Assembly (NCBI RefSeq): GCF_014898055.3
Contig: NW_023601543.1
Location: 62,385,782-62,449,781 of the forward strand
DNA length: 64,000 bases
Direction: 5' to 3'
Origin: Talpa occidentalis
Taxonomy: Eukaryota; Chordata; Mammalia; Eulipotyphla; Talpidae
The position numbers and the translations under genes were made by a program. Under the pieces are notes generated by a model. That model made no database searches. It was not told where the DNA came from and saw only the letters and a program-made list of their open reading frames with translations. Positions 36,340 to 49,081 of the stretch are shown here, one piece after another. Within the stretch, counting starts at the first letter, position 1. Every line of letters begins with the position of its first letter.

Positions 36340-37870
36340 AATTTAGGCACTGTATTTCAGTTGTTTTAGTGGTTGCCCTTATGCGCTCTCAATGTAATAT
36401 TGATAAGTCTTGTTACCCTTATCTCTGTCAATACAAGGTTCTTCAAACATTTTAACTTTGATTTATATGTTGATATTTATCGTGTATTTTTTTTCTACAT
36501 TTATAAACCCCTGAGACTTTGTTATTGTTTTACATAATTAGTATTTATTTAGATTTACCCACATATTTATGTCTTATTTTGTTCCTCATGCTTTGCTGCA
36601 TCTCTGACCTTCTATCAGGGTAATTTTCCTCCTATCTGAAGTATCCTTTAGAAATTTATTCCGTGTGGATCTGCTGTGACACACTCTTTCAGTTTGTATT
36701 TGTGTTTGTCTTTAACTTGTTTTTATTATTGAAGTCCCTGGGTGTAGAATTGTTTGGATGACACTTTACTTCCTCTCATTGAATACATCTTTTTTTTATT
36801 TAAATATTTTATTTTATATAATTTTCTACATCTTTTTTCATCTTTGCACAATGTATGCATTTTCATTTTGGTTATATTCCCCATACAATTGCATCTCCCC
36901 CCTTATTTTGACTCTAGTCCTTCCTTTCCACACCTCCTCCCCACCCCCCCACCCCCGTAGTGTGTCTCTGGTTTATAGTTGCTTGTTGATTTTGATTTTT
37001 ACTTTGTATTGATTAGTCTTTTTCCTGGCCCCTTATTTAGGTTTTCTAAATTCCTGCTATGAGTGAGACCATCCGGCATTTTACTTTTTCTTTCTGACTT
37101 ATTTCGCTGAGCATCATCCCTTTTAGCTCCATCCATGTGGGGCAAACTGCATGTGTTATCTTTTTTGATTGCTGAGTAATATTCCATGGTGTATATATAC
37201 CACATCTTCTTGATCCAGTCATCTATTTTTGGGCATTTGGGTTGTTTCCATAGCTTAGCTATTTTAAATAGTGCCGCTATAAACATAGGCATGCAGGTGC
37301 CCTTTGGAATTACTTCATTCCATTGTCTTCTGGTTTCTATTGTCAGCTGTCAAACTGCCACTTCTTTGGAAATATTCTTTTTTTGGCCTCTGGTTAAGAT
37401 TTTTTTCTTTGTCTTTGTTTTTATATGATATGTTTACATATAGATTTCTCTATCGTGCTATGATTCATTGGGAATCTCAAATTTGTGAGTAAATTTGTTT
37501 GATGAAAAATCTATGAGAACATTCTTTGAAAAAATTTCAGATGTTTCCTCAAATACTGCCTCTCTCTCATTCTCTCTTCTGCTGATCCCAGAACATATAT
37601 TAAAATGAACTAATGAACATATATTAAAAGTCTTACCTTATTTTTTTTTTTTTTTAGGTTTTTCTACATGGTGTATTCAAGAACATTTCTTCTGATCTAT
37701 ATTCCTCTTTGCTGATTATTTTTTCAGCTCTCAGTTGCTCTGAAATCTACCCATTAATATTTAGGCTATTTTCTTGTTTCAATATCTCATTTCACTGTCT
37801 TGTGCCATGGTATTTTTGTTGTCTCATTCTGACTTGCTCATACTAAGATGATAGTATCAGTATCTTCTCA
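36340..37870 (-). mobile_element. Old HAL1/L1M remnant
   Basis: Minus-strand old LINE sequence around a younger L1. CATTGTCTTCTGGTTTCTAT and TGTCAGCTGTCAAACTGCC match HAL1/L1M sequence I recognise. Diverged. Confidence 0.6.
36791..37312 (-). mobile_element. Younger 5'-truncated L1 3' end
   Basis: Same subfamily as 10431-11682: TTTTCATTTTGGTTATATTC, TGTGTCTCTGGTTTATAGTT, CTATGAGTGAGACCATC. On the minus strand the ORF2 terminus (about 37070-37290) is open and includes [20 protein letters not shown]. No convincing target duplication was found by eye. Confidence 0.85.
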
Positions 37871-38254
37871 AGAGAAGATTTGCCTGCCAGGTTTGTTGGG
37901 GAGAGCTCATGACCAGGATTACCCTGATCCAACTTTAAGGTCTAGGATTCCATGAATTGCCAGATGAGAGTGTACCAGCTCTAAGTCCATACAAGGCTAG
38001 GTTTGCTTTGGGCTCATCTCTGCCGTAGGCATAGCCTTTTAGAAGAAAACAGAAAGAAGTGGGGATTGGTTTATCAGTAGATTGTCTTAACTCTTTCATT
38101 CCTATGAGGCAGCTGCTTGCCAGGGCTTGAGAGTTACCATATGGGCAAGAGTAGTTGTGTGTGGCTTGGCTTTCTACTATGGGTTCTCTTGTTCTAGATC
38201 TTCAGCTCCCAAAATTTAGGTACCTTATGTTTGTACTTTCAAGAAGATGTTTGT

Positions 38255-38421
38255 GGGCCTCCCCTGGTGGCGCAGCGGTTGAGCGCTGGGCTGCGAAGCT
38301 GCCTGCCGCCTCTGTAGCGCTGGTTCGATCCCTGGCCACTGGCTCTGGTGAATTCTCTCACCCTCCCATGCTTCTGACTGTACCCAGTGCTTGTATAAAT
38401 AAATAAATCTTTAAAAAAAAA
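38255..38421 (+). mobile_element. A-type SINE with internal deletion
   Basis: Duplication AAGATGTTTGT (38244-38254 and 38422-38432). The head including the B box GGTTCGATCCC is followed directly by TGGCTCTGGTGAATTCTC, so about 130 bp of the middle is missing. Confidence 0.92.
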
Positions 38422-38552
38422 AAGATGTTTGTGTATATGTGCATATCCAGATTTTTATTTTGTTCTTAAGTGGAAAGATTGGTTGGTCTAGGTTATCTGT
38501 TTTACTACTATTGAAAGTAGAATTCTTCCTGGTTCTTTCCTGATTCCTGACT

Positions 38553-38810
38553 TTTTTTTTAAAGATTTATTTATTTATATAAGAACTGGGGTACAGGCCG
38601 GAGATGCGGGAGAGTGAGAGAATTCACCAAAGACAGAGCAGGGAGCAGAACAGGCAGACAGACCGACGCTGAGGGGAGCAGCGTGCGAGGCAGGAGATGT
38701 CTGCCGCACCATGTGGGTTGCTCCCTGGCCAGCCGGGAATTGAACCCATGCTGCAGAGGCTGCGGTCAGCTTCACAGCATGCTCAACACGCTGCTCCACC
38801 AGGGAGGCCC
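38553..38810 (-). mobile_element. B-type SINE
   Basis: Duplication TGATTCCTGACT (38541-38552 and 38811-38822). Contains GAACTGGGGTACAGGCCGG and ends with the complement of GGGCCTCCCTGGTGG. Confidence 0.93.
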
Positions 38811-38822
38811 TGATTCCTGACT

Positions 38823-39814
38823 CTTGATAATGAAATGGTACCCTTATAGTGCAGAAACATTTCATCTTTTTTAGGAGAGAAGTAGTAAACAGGTATTTGT
38901 TTAATGACAGATCACTCCCAGAAAAAATGGCCTCCTGTGCATATGTGCCAGGGGGATCTCTTATGCCTTCTATTATCTCCTTAGATCCCACTAAAGTAAC
39001 TGTTATCTCCATTTCACAGTTTAAATAAAGTGGACTCAGATTGAATAAACTGGTCTAATTTTATTATAGTTAGCAATAGGCAAATCCAGTCTTTTGAACT
39101 CTCAAGCCCATACTCAGTTTTTGCTATGATGTATTTGATTCAAAGAAGAAAAAATTAAAGTCTATCAAAGGTTAAAGTTCCATCTCACAAAGAGGGATGA
39201 AAAGTCATTGGTTAAAGTATTTCTAATTTTATGATCTCATCATATGTCTATTTACTGATTAATGGTTGTGCTTACAATTTTCCATCTTCAAGTCAAAGTT
39301 TTCTTTGTCTTCTAGTCTTAATGGAGTTCATGTACTTGTAACTTCACCAGAAATATGGCCATGTTGATAAGAAGTTTGTTGTCATAGTTGTAAACTATTA
39401 CAGTGACTGAAGCTCATATTTAATCTTGCCATATTATGCAAGCTGAAATTTTTAGTAAACATTTTAAACATACAAACAAAAAATATGTTAATTAAACTAA
39501 TAATTGTCATACTGGTTTTATACACTTTTAGGTAGAAAAGCATTCTGAATTTTACAAGCTACGTTTGATTCTCTGCCATTACAAAATATTTTTGTAAAAT
39601 TCCTCAAGTTTACAAGTTCTGTTTTAAATAAACAAAGTGTTTAAGGATAATAAGTGTTAATATATATTAAAAGTAAAAAGTCTGCTTTTTCAGTTTTAAT
39701 TATGGTAACACTAGAAAGATTTTGAATTGACATTCATCTCTAGTAAAACAAAAGAAATTATTTTGTCTACCTTTAAATATTGAAATTGCCAAATTAAAAA
39801 TTTTTATGTGATAT
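38823..39814. other. Intronic DNA, nothing recognised
   Basis: About 1 kb of AT-rich intron without identifiable repeats. Confidence 0.45.
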
Positions 39815-40133
39815 AACCTTTTTTAAAAATTTATTGAAGTACCATTGTTTTACAGTTCGTATTTTGACATTATAGAATCCCCCCCTTAGGTATAATTAGC
39901 ATAGCACTCTCACTACCAAAGCACTAAAGTCCTCCAACATAATAGATTGTGCTCTTCCCCCTCCCTACCCATTTTTACGCCTTTCCTTCCCCTTCTGGAT
40001 ACCTCAGAGCTATGATCATCTTTCAAGGGTTGGTTTTAAAGTTTATCTTTGACCCTCTGTTTTGTCTATATTCCACATATAAGTGACACTATTTGGTATT
40101 TATCTTTCTGGCGTATTTTATTTAGCATAATCT
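39815..40133 (-). mobile_element. L1 3' UTR fragment
   Basis: TTTATTGAAGTACCATTG, CACTACCAAAGCACTAAAG and ATTCCACATATAAGTGACAC are the minus-strand 3' UTR of an L1 type also seen at 49082. Confidence 0.8.
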
Positions 40134-40138
40134 GATAA

Positions 40139-43100
40139 AATAGACTTCCAATTAAGAAAGGTAATAAGAGATAGAGATGAACACTAGATTATGATTAAGG
40201 GTCTAATAAAGCAAGAGGAAATAGTATTCTTATATGCACTGTATGATGGATCACTATGATAAGACATTTAATAATAGAACTTAAGAAAGATATTGGTACT
40301 AGCACAATAATACTAGGGAACTTTAAAATCCCATTTATGATAATGGACAGATCAACAACACAAAATAAATAACGAAATAATAGTCTTAAATGAGGAGCTA
40401 GTCCAAATAGGTCTAACAGACATCTACAGAATATGCCACCCAAAAACTGCTGCATACACATCTTTTTCAAGTACACATGGAACATTTTCAAGAATAGGCC
40501 ATATCTTGGTACACAAGTCACTTGTCACTAAAACTACAAAGGAAAAAAAAAACAGGAAAAATATGCATACATGGAAACTAAACAGTGTGCTGCTTAATGG
40601 CTATTGGAAAAAATAGTAAATCAAAACAGCAATTTAAAATACTTCGAAATGATGATACAAGCTACAAGAACCTATGGGATGCAGCAAAAGCAGTCTTGAA
40701 GGGGAAGGCAATTGCAATCTTGGCCCACTTTAAGAAGAAAGAAAAATCCCAACTAAACAATCTAATATCACACCCAAAACAGCTTTAAAAAGAGGAACAA
40801 ACATGACCCAATGTTATTAGAAGAAAAGAAATAATTAGATCAGAAATAAATGAAATAGAGGGACTCCCCGGTGGTGCAGCAGTTGAGCACTGGGTTACGA
40901 CGAAGCTGCCCGCAGCCTCTGCAGCACTGGTTCGATCCCCGGCCACCAGGTGAGGGTCCACATGGCGCGCAGACCTCTCCTGCGGCCCGCTGCTCCCCTC
41001 AGCAGTGTACTTCGTCAGTCTGCCTGTTCTGCTCTCCGCTCTGGCTCTGGTGAATTCTCTCACCCTCCCGCACTTTTGACTGTACCCCAGTGCTTGTATA
41101 AATAAATAAATCTTAAAAAAAAAAAAAAAGAAATAGAAATCAAAAACGTTATATAAAAATCACTGAAACTAATAACTGGTTTTTCAAGAAGATAAACTAG
41201 ATAACCTCTAACTAGGCTAACAAAAAAAGGAAGAGAGAAAACAATGAATAGTATCACGAATGAAAGTGGAGAAATCACCACATATAGCACAGAAATACAA
41301 AGAAAGGATCATAAGAGATTACTATGAACAGTTAACTATATGTCAGTAAATTCAATAACCCTGAAGTAATGGGCAAATTTCTAGATGAATATAGTTTGCC
41401 AAGACAGACCTAGTATGAAACAGATGAATAAATCGATCACATGCATGGGAATTGAAACAGTAATTAAAAATCTTCCCCAAAAAAGCCCAGAACCAGATGG
41501 CTTTACAAATGAGTTTTATCAAACCTTTATAGAAGAATTAATGCCCATCTTGCTCAGATTATTTTTTAAAACATAAGAAGGAATGATCCCTAATATATTT
41601 TACAATGCCAATATTATGGCAATACTGAAACTAGAAAAAGACAGCAGCACAGGAAAAGAAAATTATAGACCAATATCCCTGATGACCATCGACGCAAGCA
41701 TTTCAACAAAATACTAGCAAATCAAATTTAAACAGTTTATCGCAAACATTATACACTATGATGATGAAGGAGGATTTATCCCAGGGATGGAAAGATGGTT
41801 TAATAAAATGGGAATAATGGCCATATATCACAAACCACCATCAAATATAGTAATAGGAAAAACTGAAAGCTTTCTCCCTAAGACAGGGAACAAGAAACAA
41901 CGAGAAGCAAAAATATTAAGAAAATAACTCCACTTGCAGTTGCTTCAAAAATAAAGACTTCAAAATCAGCCTTAAGGAGGTAAAAGGCCTATATAATGAG
42001 AAATACAAGATGTTACTGAAGGACTTTAATAATGAAATAAGGAGATGGAAGGATATCCCATGGTCATGGATGGGGAAAATCAATATAATCAAAATGACCG
42101 TCCTGTCTAAAATGATATATCAATTTAACTTAATTCCCATAAATATATCAGCAACATTTTCAAATACATTGAATGAAAATTATTGAAAATTATATGGAAC
42201 CACAAAAAACCTTGAATTGCAGAAACAACCATGAGAATAAAGGAGAGAAATGGAAGTATCATGTTGCCTGACTTCAAACTTTACTATAAAGCAACAATAC
42301 TAAAAGCAATATGGTATTGACATAAAAATAGATAATGTGAATCAATGGAATACAATCAAAAGCCTGGAAGTTAACCCATGTACACACCCAATCTATGACA
42401 AAGTAGCTATGACCATAAAAAGTGGAAAGGATAGTCTCTTTAATAAATGATGCTGGGAAAATTGGAAAACTGCACATAAATGAAGTTGAATCACTGGCTA
42501 ACTAAATCCATTCACAAAAAGAAACACCACATGGATTAAAATTTTAGATATAAGACCTGCAACAATACAATACATAGAAGGAAACTTTGGCAATATGTTC
42601 CATGATATCATCAATATCAAGGCCAAGGATACATATCAAGGTCAAGGATACAGACTTGACCCCTCTGGCAAGGGAATTAAAAACAAATAAACAATTGGGA
42701 TTAACTAAGTTGAAAAAGGGAAAGAAAATACAAGATGATTCAATAAACACCTTACTTAGAAAATATTTGTAATATATAACTCATAAAGGTTTAATAGCCA
42801 AAATATATAAAAAATTCATACAATTCAGTAATAAAAAATAACTAAATTTTTTTTAAATGGGTAGCAGATATGAAAAGACAATTTACCAAAGAGAATATCC
42901 AGGAGGCCAAAAGATAGGTGAAAAAAAATGTTATTGTTGCATTTAATAAGAGACATAAAACCACAATGAGATACCATCTTATGCCCATGAGACTGGCACA
43001 TATTATACAAGACCTCCAAAAAAATGTGATGTAGAGAAAAAGGAATCCTGTTATTTTGTTGGTAGGAATGTAAACTTGGTGCAGTCATTATGGAAAATAA

Positions 43101-43650
43101 TCTGAATTTACCTTAAAAAACTAAAAATAGATATATTGTACCACCCAGCAAACCCACTTTTGGGCATATAGCCAAAGAATATGAAGGCATCAACACAAAA
43201 CCCTATCTGTTTCACAATGTTCATAGCAGCATTATTCACAATAGCTAGGACTTGGATGTGCCCAAATGTCCATTGACATATGAATGTATCAAGGAAATGT
43301 GTTAATGTCCACACTATGGAGTATTACATAGCCATAAAATGGATGAAATGGAATCATTTTCAACAAAATGAAGGAAATTTGAGAGAATAATGTGTAGCAA
43401 AATAAGAATAATACAGACATTTACATAGTAGACAATTCAATAATGTAAAACACTTAAAAAAAACCAGTGGACATCAATAAACATCCTGAGGGGTCTGAGA
43501 TTAAACAGAGTTGGGGGTGGGGGACAAGGCCAAGGATACATAAGAGTTGATGGTAGGGATAAAAATTAAAAATTTTTCTAAATTTTGTTTGTCCCCAAAT
43601 TTGAGTAGAATGTATTCCTAATGCTAGCCAGAATGAACAGACTTCCATTT
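40139..43650 (+). mobile_element. Old sense-strand L1 ORF2 and 3' end
   Basis: ORF2-derived sequence including AATTATAGACCAATATCCCT (YRPISL-type), AAAGCCCAGAACCAGATGG and CCACAATGAGATACCATCTT. Frameshifts and stops throughout. An A-type SINE sits at 40859. Confidence 0.85.
40859..41129 (+). mobile_element. A-type SINE, full length
   Basis: Inserted in the L1 with the short duplication GAAATAG (about 40852-40858 and 41130-41136). Head GGACTCCCCGGTGG, B box GGTTCGATCCC, tail AAATAAATAAATCTT plus an A run. Confidence 0.92.
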
Positions 43651-43654
43651 CTGC

Positions 43655-44870
43655 AGCAAGATGGTATAGACTCACTTTTCCCTGTGCCTACCCTGTATAT
43701 ACAACTGAATGCTCTGGAAATTATTCAACTGACAGCAATGAAAGGACTCTGGAAGCTGGGAAGAGGGCAGACAAGCTGGGTGGGAACTTGAGCACTTGAG
43801 GAACAACATCATCAGGAAGTTCACTGGGTTTTCATTTTACCTCCCATTTACTCCTGGTCTGGTCTGAGAGACTTACTCCTGGTCTGAGAGACTTACTACT
43901 CAGAACCAAAAGGCATAGAAAGAAAAACAAAAACCTGCTTTCTCTGGCTAAAGGAATAGAAAAGGAAAAGCCCAGGGGAGATAAAGTCAGGCTTGACATC
44001 TTGGACCCCATGGGCAGTCTGATCTGTCTATAGCTGCAGTTTGAGTAGCAAAGCCTGTAGCTCTGGTGGGTGATCTGATTCTGCCAGCAGTAGCAAAGAC
44101 CTTGACCATTTAAGCCCTCATACCATAACCCAGGCCCTAGTTATCTGATCTGCTGACAGCACCATCAGCAGCAAAGGGCAAGCAATACCAGTTTCTGCTC
44201 TATAACCAGCCCCAGTGGGTGAACTGATGTGTAGGCAGCTGCAGAGCAGCAGGAGTCATGTGTCTTCCTGTCCTACACCAATGGCATAGAAAGACCCAGG
44301 CCCATTTGCTCTGACCTCTCTTTCAAGGTTGCCCATTGGTAGCAAGTGGCCTTTGAGGCACTTTTTGTACCTGCAGTTGGCATCAGCAGTAGGTGAGTAG
44401 GTGCCCTCAGCAGCACCAGAAGAATGCAACACCAAAGTAGCATTGTGAGGCCTCTGAAAACTAAACTGTCATTGAAACTAAAGCCCACAAAAGTTGTCTA
44501 GAACCTACACACTTAAACAGGGTGACTGCCTGCTAAAGTAGAAGTAGTTATGATCAAGAGTCTGCTAACAATGACTAAATTATCCAGACACAGTTGAAAA
44601 CTATTGCTCACACCAAGCACCAGAAAAGTCACAACTTGAATTAGATATTCAGCTGTAGCCAATACCAACCTGAATCAGATAGTTGAATTATCCCACATGG
44701 GTTTTAATTCAGTTGTCATAAAATTATTCCAAAAATCAGTTACAAATTTTCTTGAAACAATTGAAAAGAGAGAAGACCTCTTGACAAAGTAGAACCAAGA
44801 GTATTTCCTAAAGAACATTAGAATGGAAGAATGAAAGAAGTCAAGAATGGTGCCATTATTTTTGGTTAAG
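43655..44870 (+). mobile_element. Old L1 5' UTR/ORF1-like segment
   Basis: GCAGCAAGATGGTATAGACTC is typical of old L1 5' ends, followed by sequence resembling the start of HAL1/L1M ORF1. A 20-bp direct repeat (ACTCCTGGTCTGAGAGACTT type) lies at 43850-43896. Low confidence in subfamily. Confidence 0.5.
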
Positions 44871-45150
44871 CAACTGAAAGGAAATAAGAGTTGGTCTTCA
44901 ACTAAGATGGGAAGAGGGGAAAAAACTCAGGAGTTCAGTTTCAAATGTGTTGAAGATGTGATGATTCTTTTTCTTCCTTTTTATATTCTATTGTATGTCT
45001 TCATGATTCAAAGGAAGCCTTCATATGCGCACTGAAAGGTTGGCCTAAGGAAAACTGGTTAAAAGTGTTCTAACTTACATGGTCTTTGTTACTTACATAC
45101 TCTTTGTGACCTACCCTTTGGTTTCTTACCTAGCTTAAAAAATTCCCCAG

Positions 45151-45478
45151 GTTTTCTAAATTCCTGCTATGAGTGAGACCATCAGGTATTTTTCTTTTTC
45201 TTTCTGGCTTATTTGGCTGTGCATGATCCCTTCCAGCTCCATCCATGTTGCTGCAAATTGCATGAGTTTGTCTTTTTTGATTGCTGAGTAATAGAAAAGA
45301 CTAATTATAATAAAAAATCAAAATCAACAAGCAACTATAAACCAGAGACACACTACAGGGGTGGGAATTGTATGGGGCCTCTAACCAAAATGAAAATGCA
45401 TACATTGTGCAAAAATGAAAAATGTTGTAAAAAATATATAATTAAAAAAATAAATTGAAGAAAAGGGGAAAAAAGGAA
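45151..45478 (+). mobile_element. 5'-inverted (twin-primed) short L1
   Basis: The left part, to about 45291, is L1 3' UTR on the minus strand (CTATGAGTGAGACCATC). The right part is the adjoining L1 3' end on the plus strand (AAAAGACTAATTATAATAAA to CATACATTGTGCAAAAATG), ending in A-rich sequence. Flanks AAAAAATTCCCCAG and AAAAATTCCCAGG are the duplication. This is the classic 5' inversion layout. Confidence 0.88.
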
Positions 45479-45916
45479 AAAAAAATTCCCAGGTGTTGAA
45501 ATATTTAACTGTACTATCTTTTCTGAACAGTTATATCCACTTATTTTATACTCTTATTTTCTGAATTTTCTTTCTGAGGCAATTATTTTCCAGATCATCT
45601 ACTTCTTTAAGCCTACAAACTGATTACCACAATTATGATTCAAAACCTATTTTCTGTAGTCCTGTACTGAGCTGGGTAATTGGGTGTAAATGCTTATTTC
45701 CTTTGTATGGTCTTCTTTTTTATTAACTGTTTTTTGGTTAAAAGATCAAAGGTTGCATTATTGCCCGCTGGATATGCTTATATTAACAACTGTAAAAAGT
45801 AAATTACTTTGGGGAGTATTAATGAATAGACATTTAAATTGCATAGTTAAATCTTTTCCATCCTTTACTAAGCAAACCAATTGTATTACCCCTCTGTAAG
45901 GATTTAAACAACCATT

Positions 45917-46040
45917 TTATTTTATTTTTTTTAATTTTATTTTTATATTCCCCAAACAATTGCAACTCCTTTGTTTTGACCCCAATCCCTCTCCCCCCTC
46001 CCCTCATAAAGTGTCTCTGGTTCATAGTTGTTTGTTGATG
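45917..46040 (-). mobile_element. L1 3' UTR fragment
   Basis: TATATTCCCCAAACAATTGC, then AAAGTGTCTCTGGTTCATAG, from the same L1 3' UTR type as at 36791. Very short 5'-truncated copy. Confidence 0.75.
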
Positions 46041-46449
46041 TCTTATTTGGGTGAGAGAATATTTGTTTCAGAAAAAAAGTTGTTTAAAATATGAATGGTT
46101 CATAGACACAGCTTCATAATTTGTATTTGTATTGCTTGTTATTAGAAATATTAAGATTTAGATCATCATATCCAAAGTGTCTTTCAAGGAACACTAATAA
46201 TAATAGGTGCTACTTCGATGATAGGGATAGATTTTGATGAAAGAGAGAGATGTCCTTTCCTAACTGTAACACTTGACAGCTAATATGTGTGATATGAATA
46301 TGGGGGTGGAGGTGGGTTGATATTTTATATGGCATTTTCCAAACTGACCTAATAGAGAAACTTTCATTCTTTAAAATTCCACAAAATGACAATTTGGGAA
46401 ACTTTGATTTAGAATGTTAGCCAATTGCATTCTTGTTTCTCTGCTGCTA

Positions 46450-46790
46450 TATAAATTTTGCATGACCCTGATACAACAAAAATGAACAGCAGAGAAAACA
46501 CATGAAATGCAAGGAAACAACCAAAGGAACAGACAGATCTAAGCCAAAATAAACCCTAGAAATCTGACTGTAGAAGTAAGGCAACCAGAAGGGGAGGGGA
46601 GGAAGTGAGAGCACAGAAGGAGGGAACATGTTGGGCTGTGGTGGACGATTGTTGGTGTTTGGGTGGTATTAGTTAACATACCCCTGAAGAGGTGTAAATC
46701 TATACCCCTAAATCATATAAAGTGTTGTAAACCAATGTTACCTTAATAAAAACGATGTAATTTTAAAAAAGAAAAAATCCATTAAAAAGA
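46450..46790 (+). mobile_element. Old L1 3' end
   Basis: Ends GTTGTAAACCAATGTTACC, TTAATAAAAACG and an A-rich tail, as in L1M 3' UTRs on the plus strand. Confidence 0.65.
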
Positions 46791-46975
46791 ATGGTCAAAA
46801 TTATAAGAAAGCCAAGAGGAATAATATCTAAACTCTTAGTCTATGTGTGAGGCAGTGGCTTGTGACAGAGAAGATTAAATTTTGAAAAATAAGTTATAGT
46901 TTTCAAAAAAATAATACAGAAAGGAGTGAGAAAGGAATATTGCTAGCTTTGAGATTTCTTTCACTTATTTAATTT

Positions 46976-47256
46976 TTTTAAAATAATCTGCATTTTTTAA
47001 AAAGATTTATTTATTTATTTATATAAGCACTGGGTAGTCAGAAGTGCAGGAGGGTGAGAGAATTCACAGAGCCAGAGCGGGGAACAGAAAAGGCAGACTG
47101 ACGAAATACACTGCTGGGGGAGCAGCGGGCGCAGCAGGAGAGGTCTGCACACCATGTGGGACACTCGCTTGGTGGCCGGGAATCAAACCAGCGCTGCAGA
47201 GACTGCCGGTAGCTTCACAGCCCAGCGCTCAACCGCTGCGCCACCAGGGGAGGCCC
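46976..47256 (-). mobile_element. A-type SINE with odd tail
   Basis: Duplication TCACTTATTTAATTT (46961-46975 and 47257-47271). Between the SINE tail and the duplication lies a short non-SINE stretch with a second A run on the minus strand (around TGCAGATTATTTT). Confidence 0.9.
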
Positions 47257-47271
47257 TCACTTATTTAATTT

Positions 47272-48010
47272 GAATTAGACCATTTGATTTTAAATTCAGA
47301 AGTATGTCTAACTTGTTACGGAGAGCCATAAAACGTAGTTCTGAATGAAAGAGATTAGCAGAATTCCAAAGAAGTATCATTGAAAGTATTCTGTTAATGA
47401 AGACAGCAACTTCTGAGCCCAACTATTAATTCCTCCTCCCCTTCTTACATGCAGAGTTGTAATTAATGGCAGGCAACAATACTATTATAGGATCATGTAG
47501 CACTTGGAAAGCAATCCATGAATGTGGCATAGGAACGGAACATATGCCTTTTATAAATATGATTTATAATGTAATTTCATACCGCCAGACCTCCGTAATT
47601 ATTAGTTTCAGTTGTTAAACACTGGATTAATAAAAAAGAATTTAGCAGTTGTGATAATGTACTAGTTATAAATACTCGTGAACACTAGTAGACATGATTG
47701 GAAGCAAGTTTCAAAGAGGTTTCACTACTAAATTTTTATTTGGGCCAGTTTCTGATATATAGTCCTACATTTAAAGGATAACAAATGTGAATGTGCAGCT
47801 CTTAAGTTAAAAATGAAAGCTACGTTTTTCTCATGCCAGCCTTGAGAGGAATGAGGAGAGGCTCTCCGTTCATCTAGGGCAGACCCTGCTAAGCACTTGG
47901 TCTTTGTGTATCTATTTCCACAAGCTATTATGATCTAAAAGTCTTCCTGTAGCATTTATTTTTCTTTCTGAGCTTCTTGTCTTCCTGTGGATATGTTCAT
48001 ATTGGGGGGG
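47272..48010. other. Intronic DNA, nothing recognised
   Basis: AT-rich intron ending in a G10 homopolymer near 48004. No repeat identified. Confidence 0.4.
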
Positions 48011-48014
48011 GGGG

Positions 48015-48290
48015 CTCTTTCTTCCTTTTGTTCTGTCTTCTCAAGTATTCATTCATGTCAATGGCTTCATTACCTCCTTTTCACCATTTTTTATTCATTT
48101 GTTTTGTTTTCTTAATATTCCATATATGAGTGAAATCATCTAGTATTTGTCTTTGTCTGCCTTATTTCACTTAGTGTAATCCCCTGAAGGTCCATCCTTG
48201 CTGCAAATGACAAGATTTCATCTTTTTTACATCTGAGTAGTATGCCATCATCGCGTGTATCACCTCTTCTTTATCCATTCATCAACCAAT
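48015..48290 (-). mobile_element. Old L1 3' end fragment
   Basis: CCATATATGAGTGAAATCAT, TATTTCACTTAGTGTAATCC and CATCTGAGTAGTATGCC are the diverged minus-strand L1 3' region. Confidence 0.75.
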
Positions 48291-49081
48291 GAGAAAGCTA
48301 TTTTAAACTGAAATCACCAACAAAACCCACAAAATGTGAACCATACACTAAATATTAATAGGTGGCCAAAAGGACATTTGTTTACAGTATGAGAGTAGAA
48401 ACAAGAAGGCACCTTGTTCATAGTCTGCTTCAGGTAGGAGTCCCTTCTGGGAAATTAGTTGGCTAGGTCTCAAGTAAATTCCAGGACATGGACTCTTGAA
48501 AGCTAGGCCACTGGTGCTGTCATGTGGGATTGGGTACTAAATGTCCCGCAGAAATGCAGTCAGGTCATATGGATTGCTCTTCATTTACCTGCTTTTCAAC
48601 TCACAGGAACAGGCCAATGTAGAACACTGTTGTCGAGTGAATGACAGTCCTCTGCTGATCCAGGCAGCAGAGAAAAGCTGGAATCTTATCAGCCCGTGAC
48701 CAGAAAAGGCAAAACAGAAAAATCTGGGCCCAGGCTCACTTTGTCCTGTTTTCAAGTTAAAATGGTGATCAGTGGTGATGGGAATCTTTGATGACTCTCA
48801 GTCTGACCTGGTTAGCCTCCATGCTGGATGCATAAACATAGCTTTCAGTCTAAGGCCTCCTTTCCTTGTTCTTCCAGGAGTTCCCTTTACCTTTCTATTG
48901 TGTTAGATCTCCTATTTGGCACCCTTTCTGTGGTCTAGTCTCAAGTTTTGGAAAACTTGTCCTACAATAATTTCTTCAGAAAGTATGCATTGCAAATAAT
49001 TTTTTGAGTTCTTTAATGTCTGAAGATATCTTCAGGATTATTAATTTTCCTGGCTGGATATAGAATTAACGTTTGTCTTCT

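Noticed and set aside
39815..43650. Single 5'-inverted L1 across 39815-43650
   Set aside because: Both the minus-strand and plus-strand parts contain a 3' end, which twin priming of one element does not give; two separate insertions fit better.
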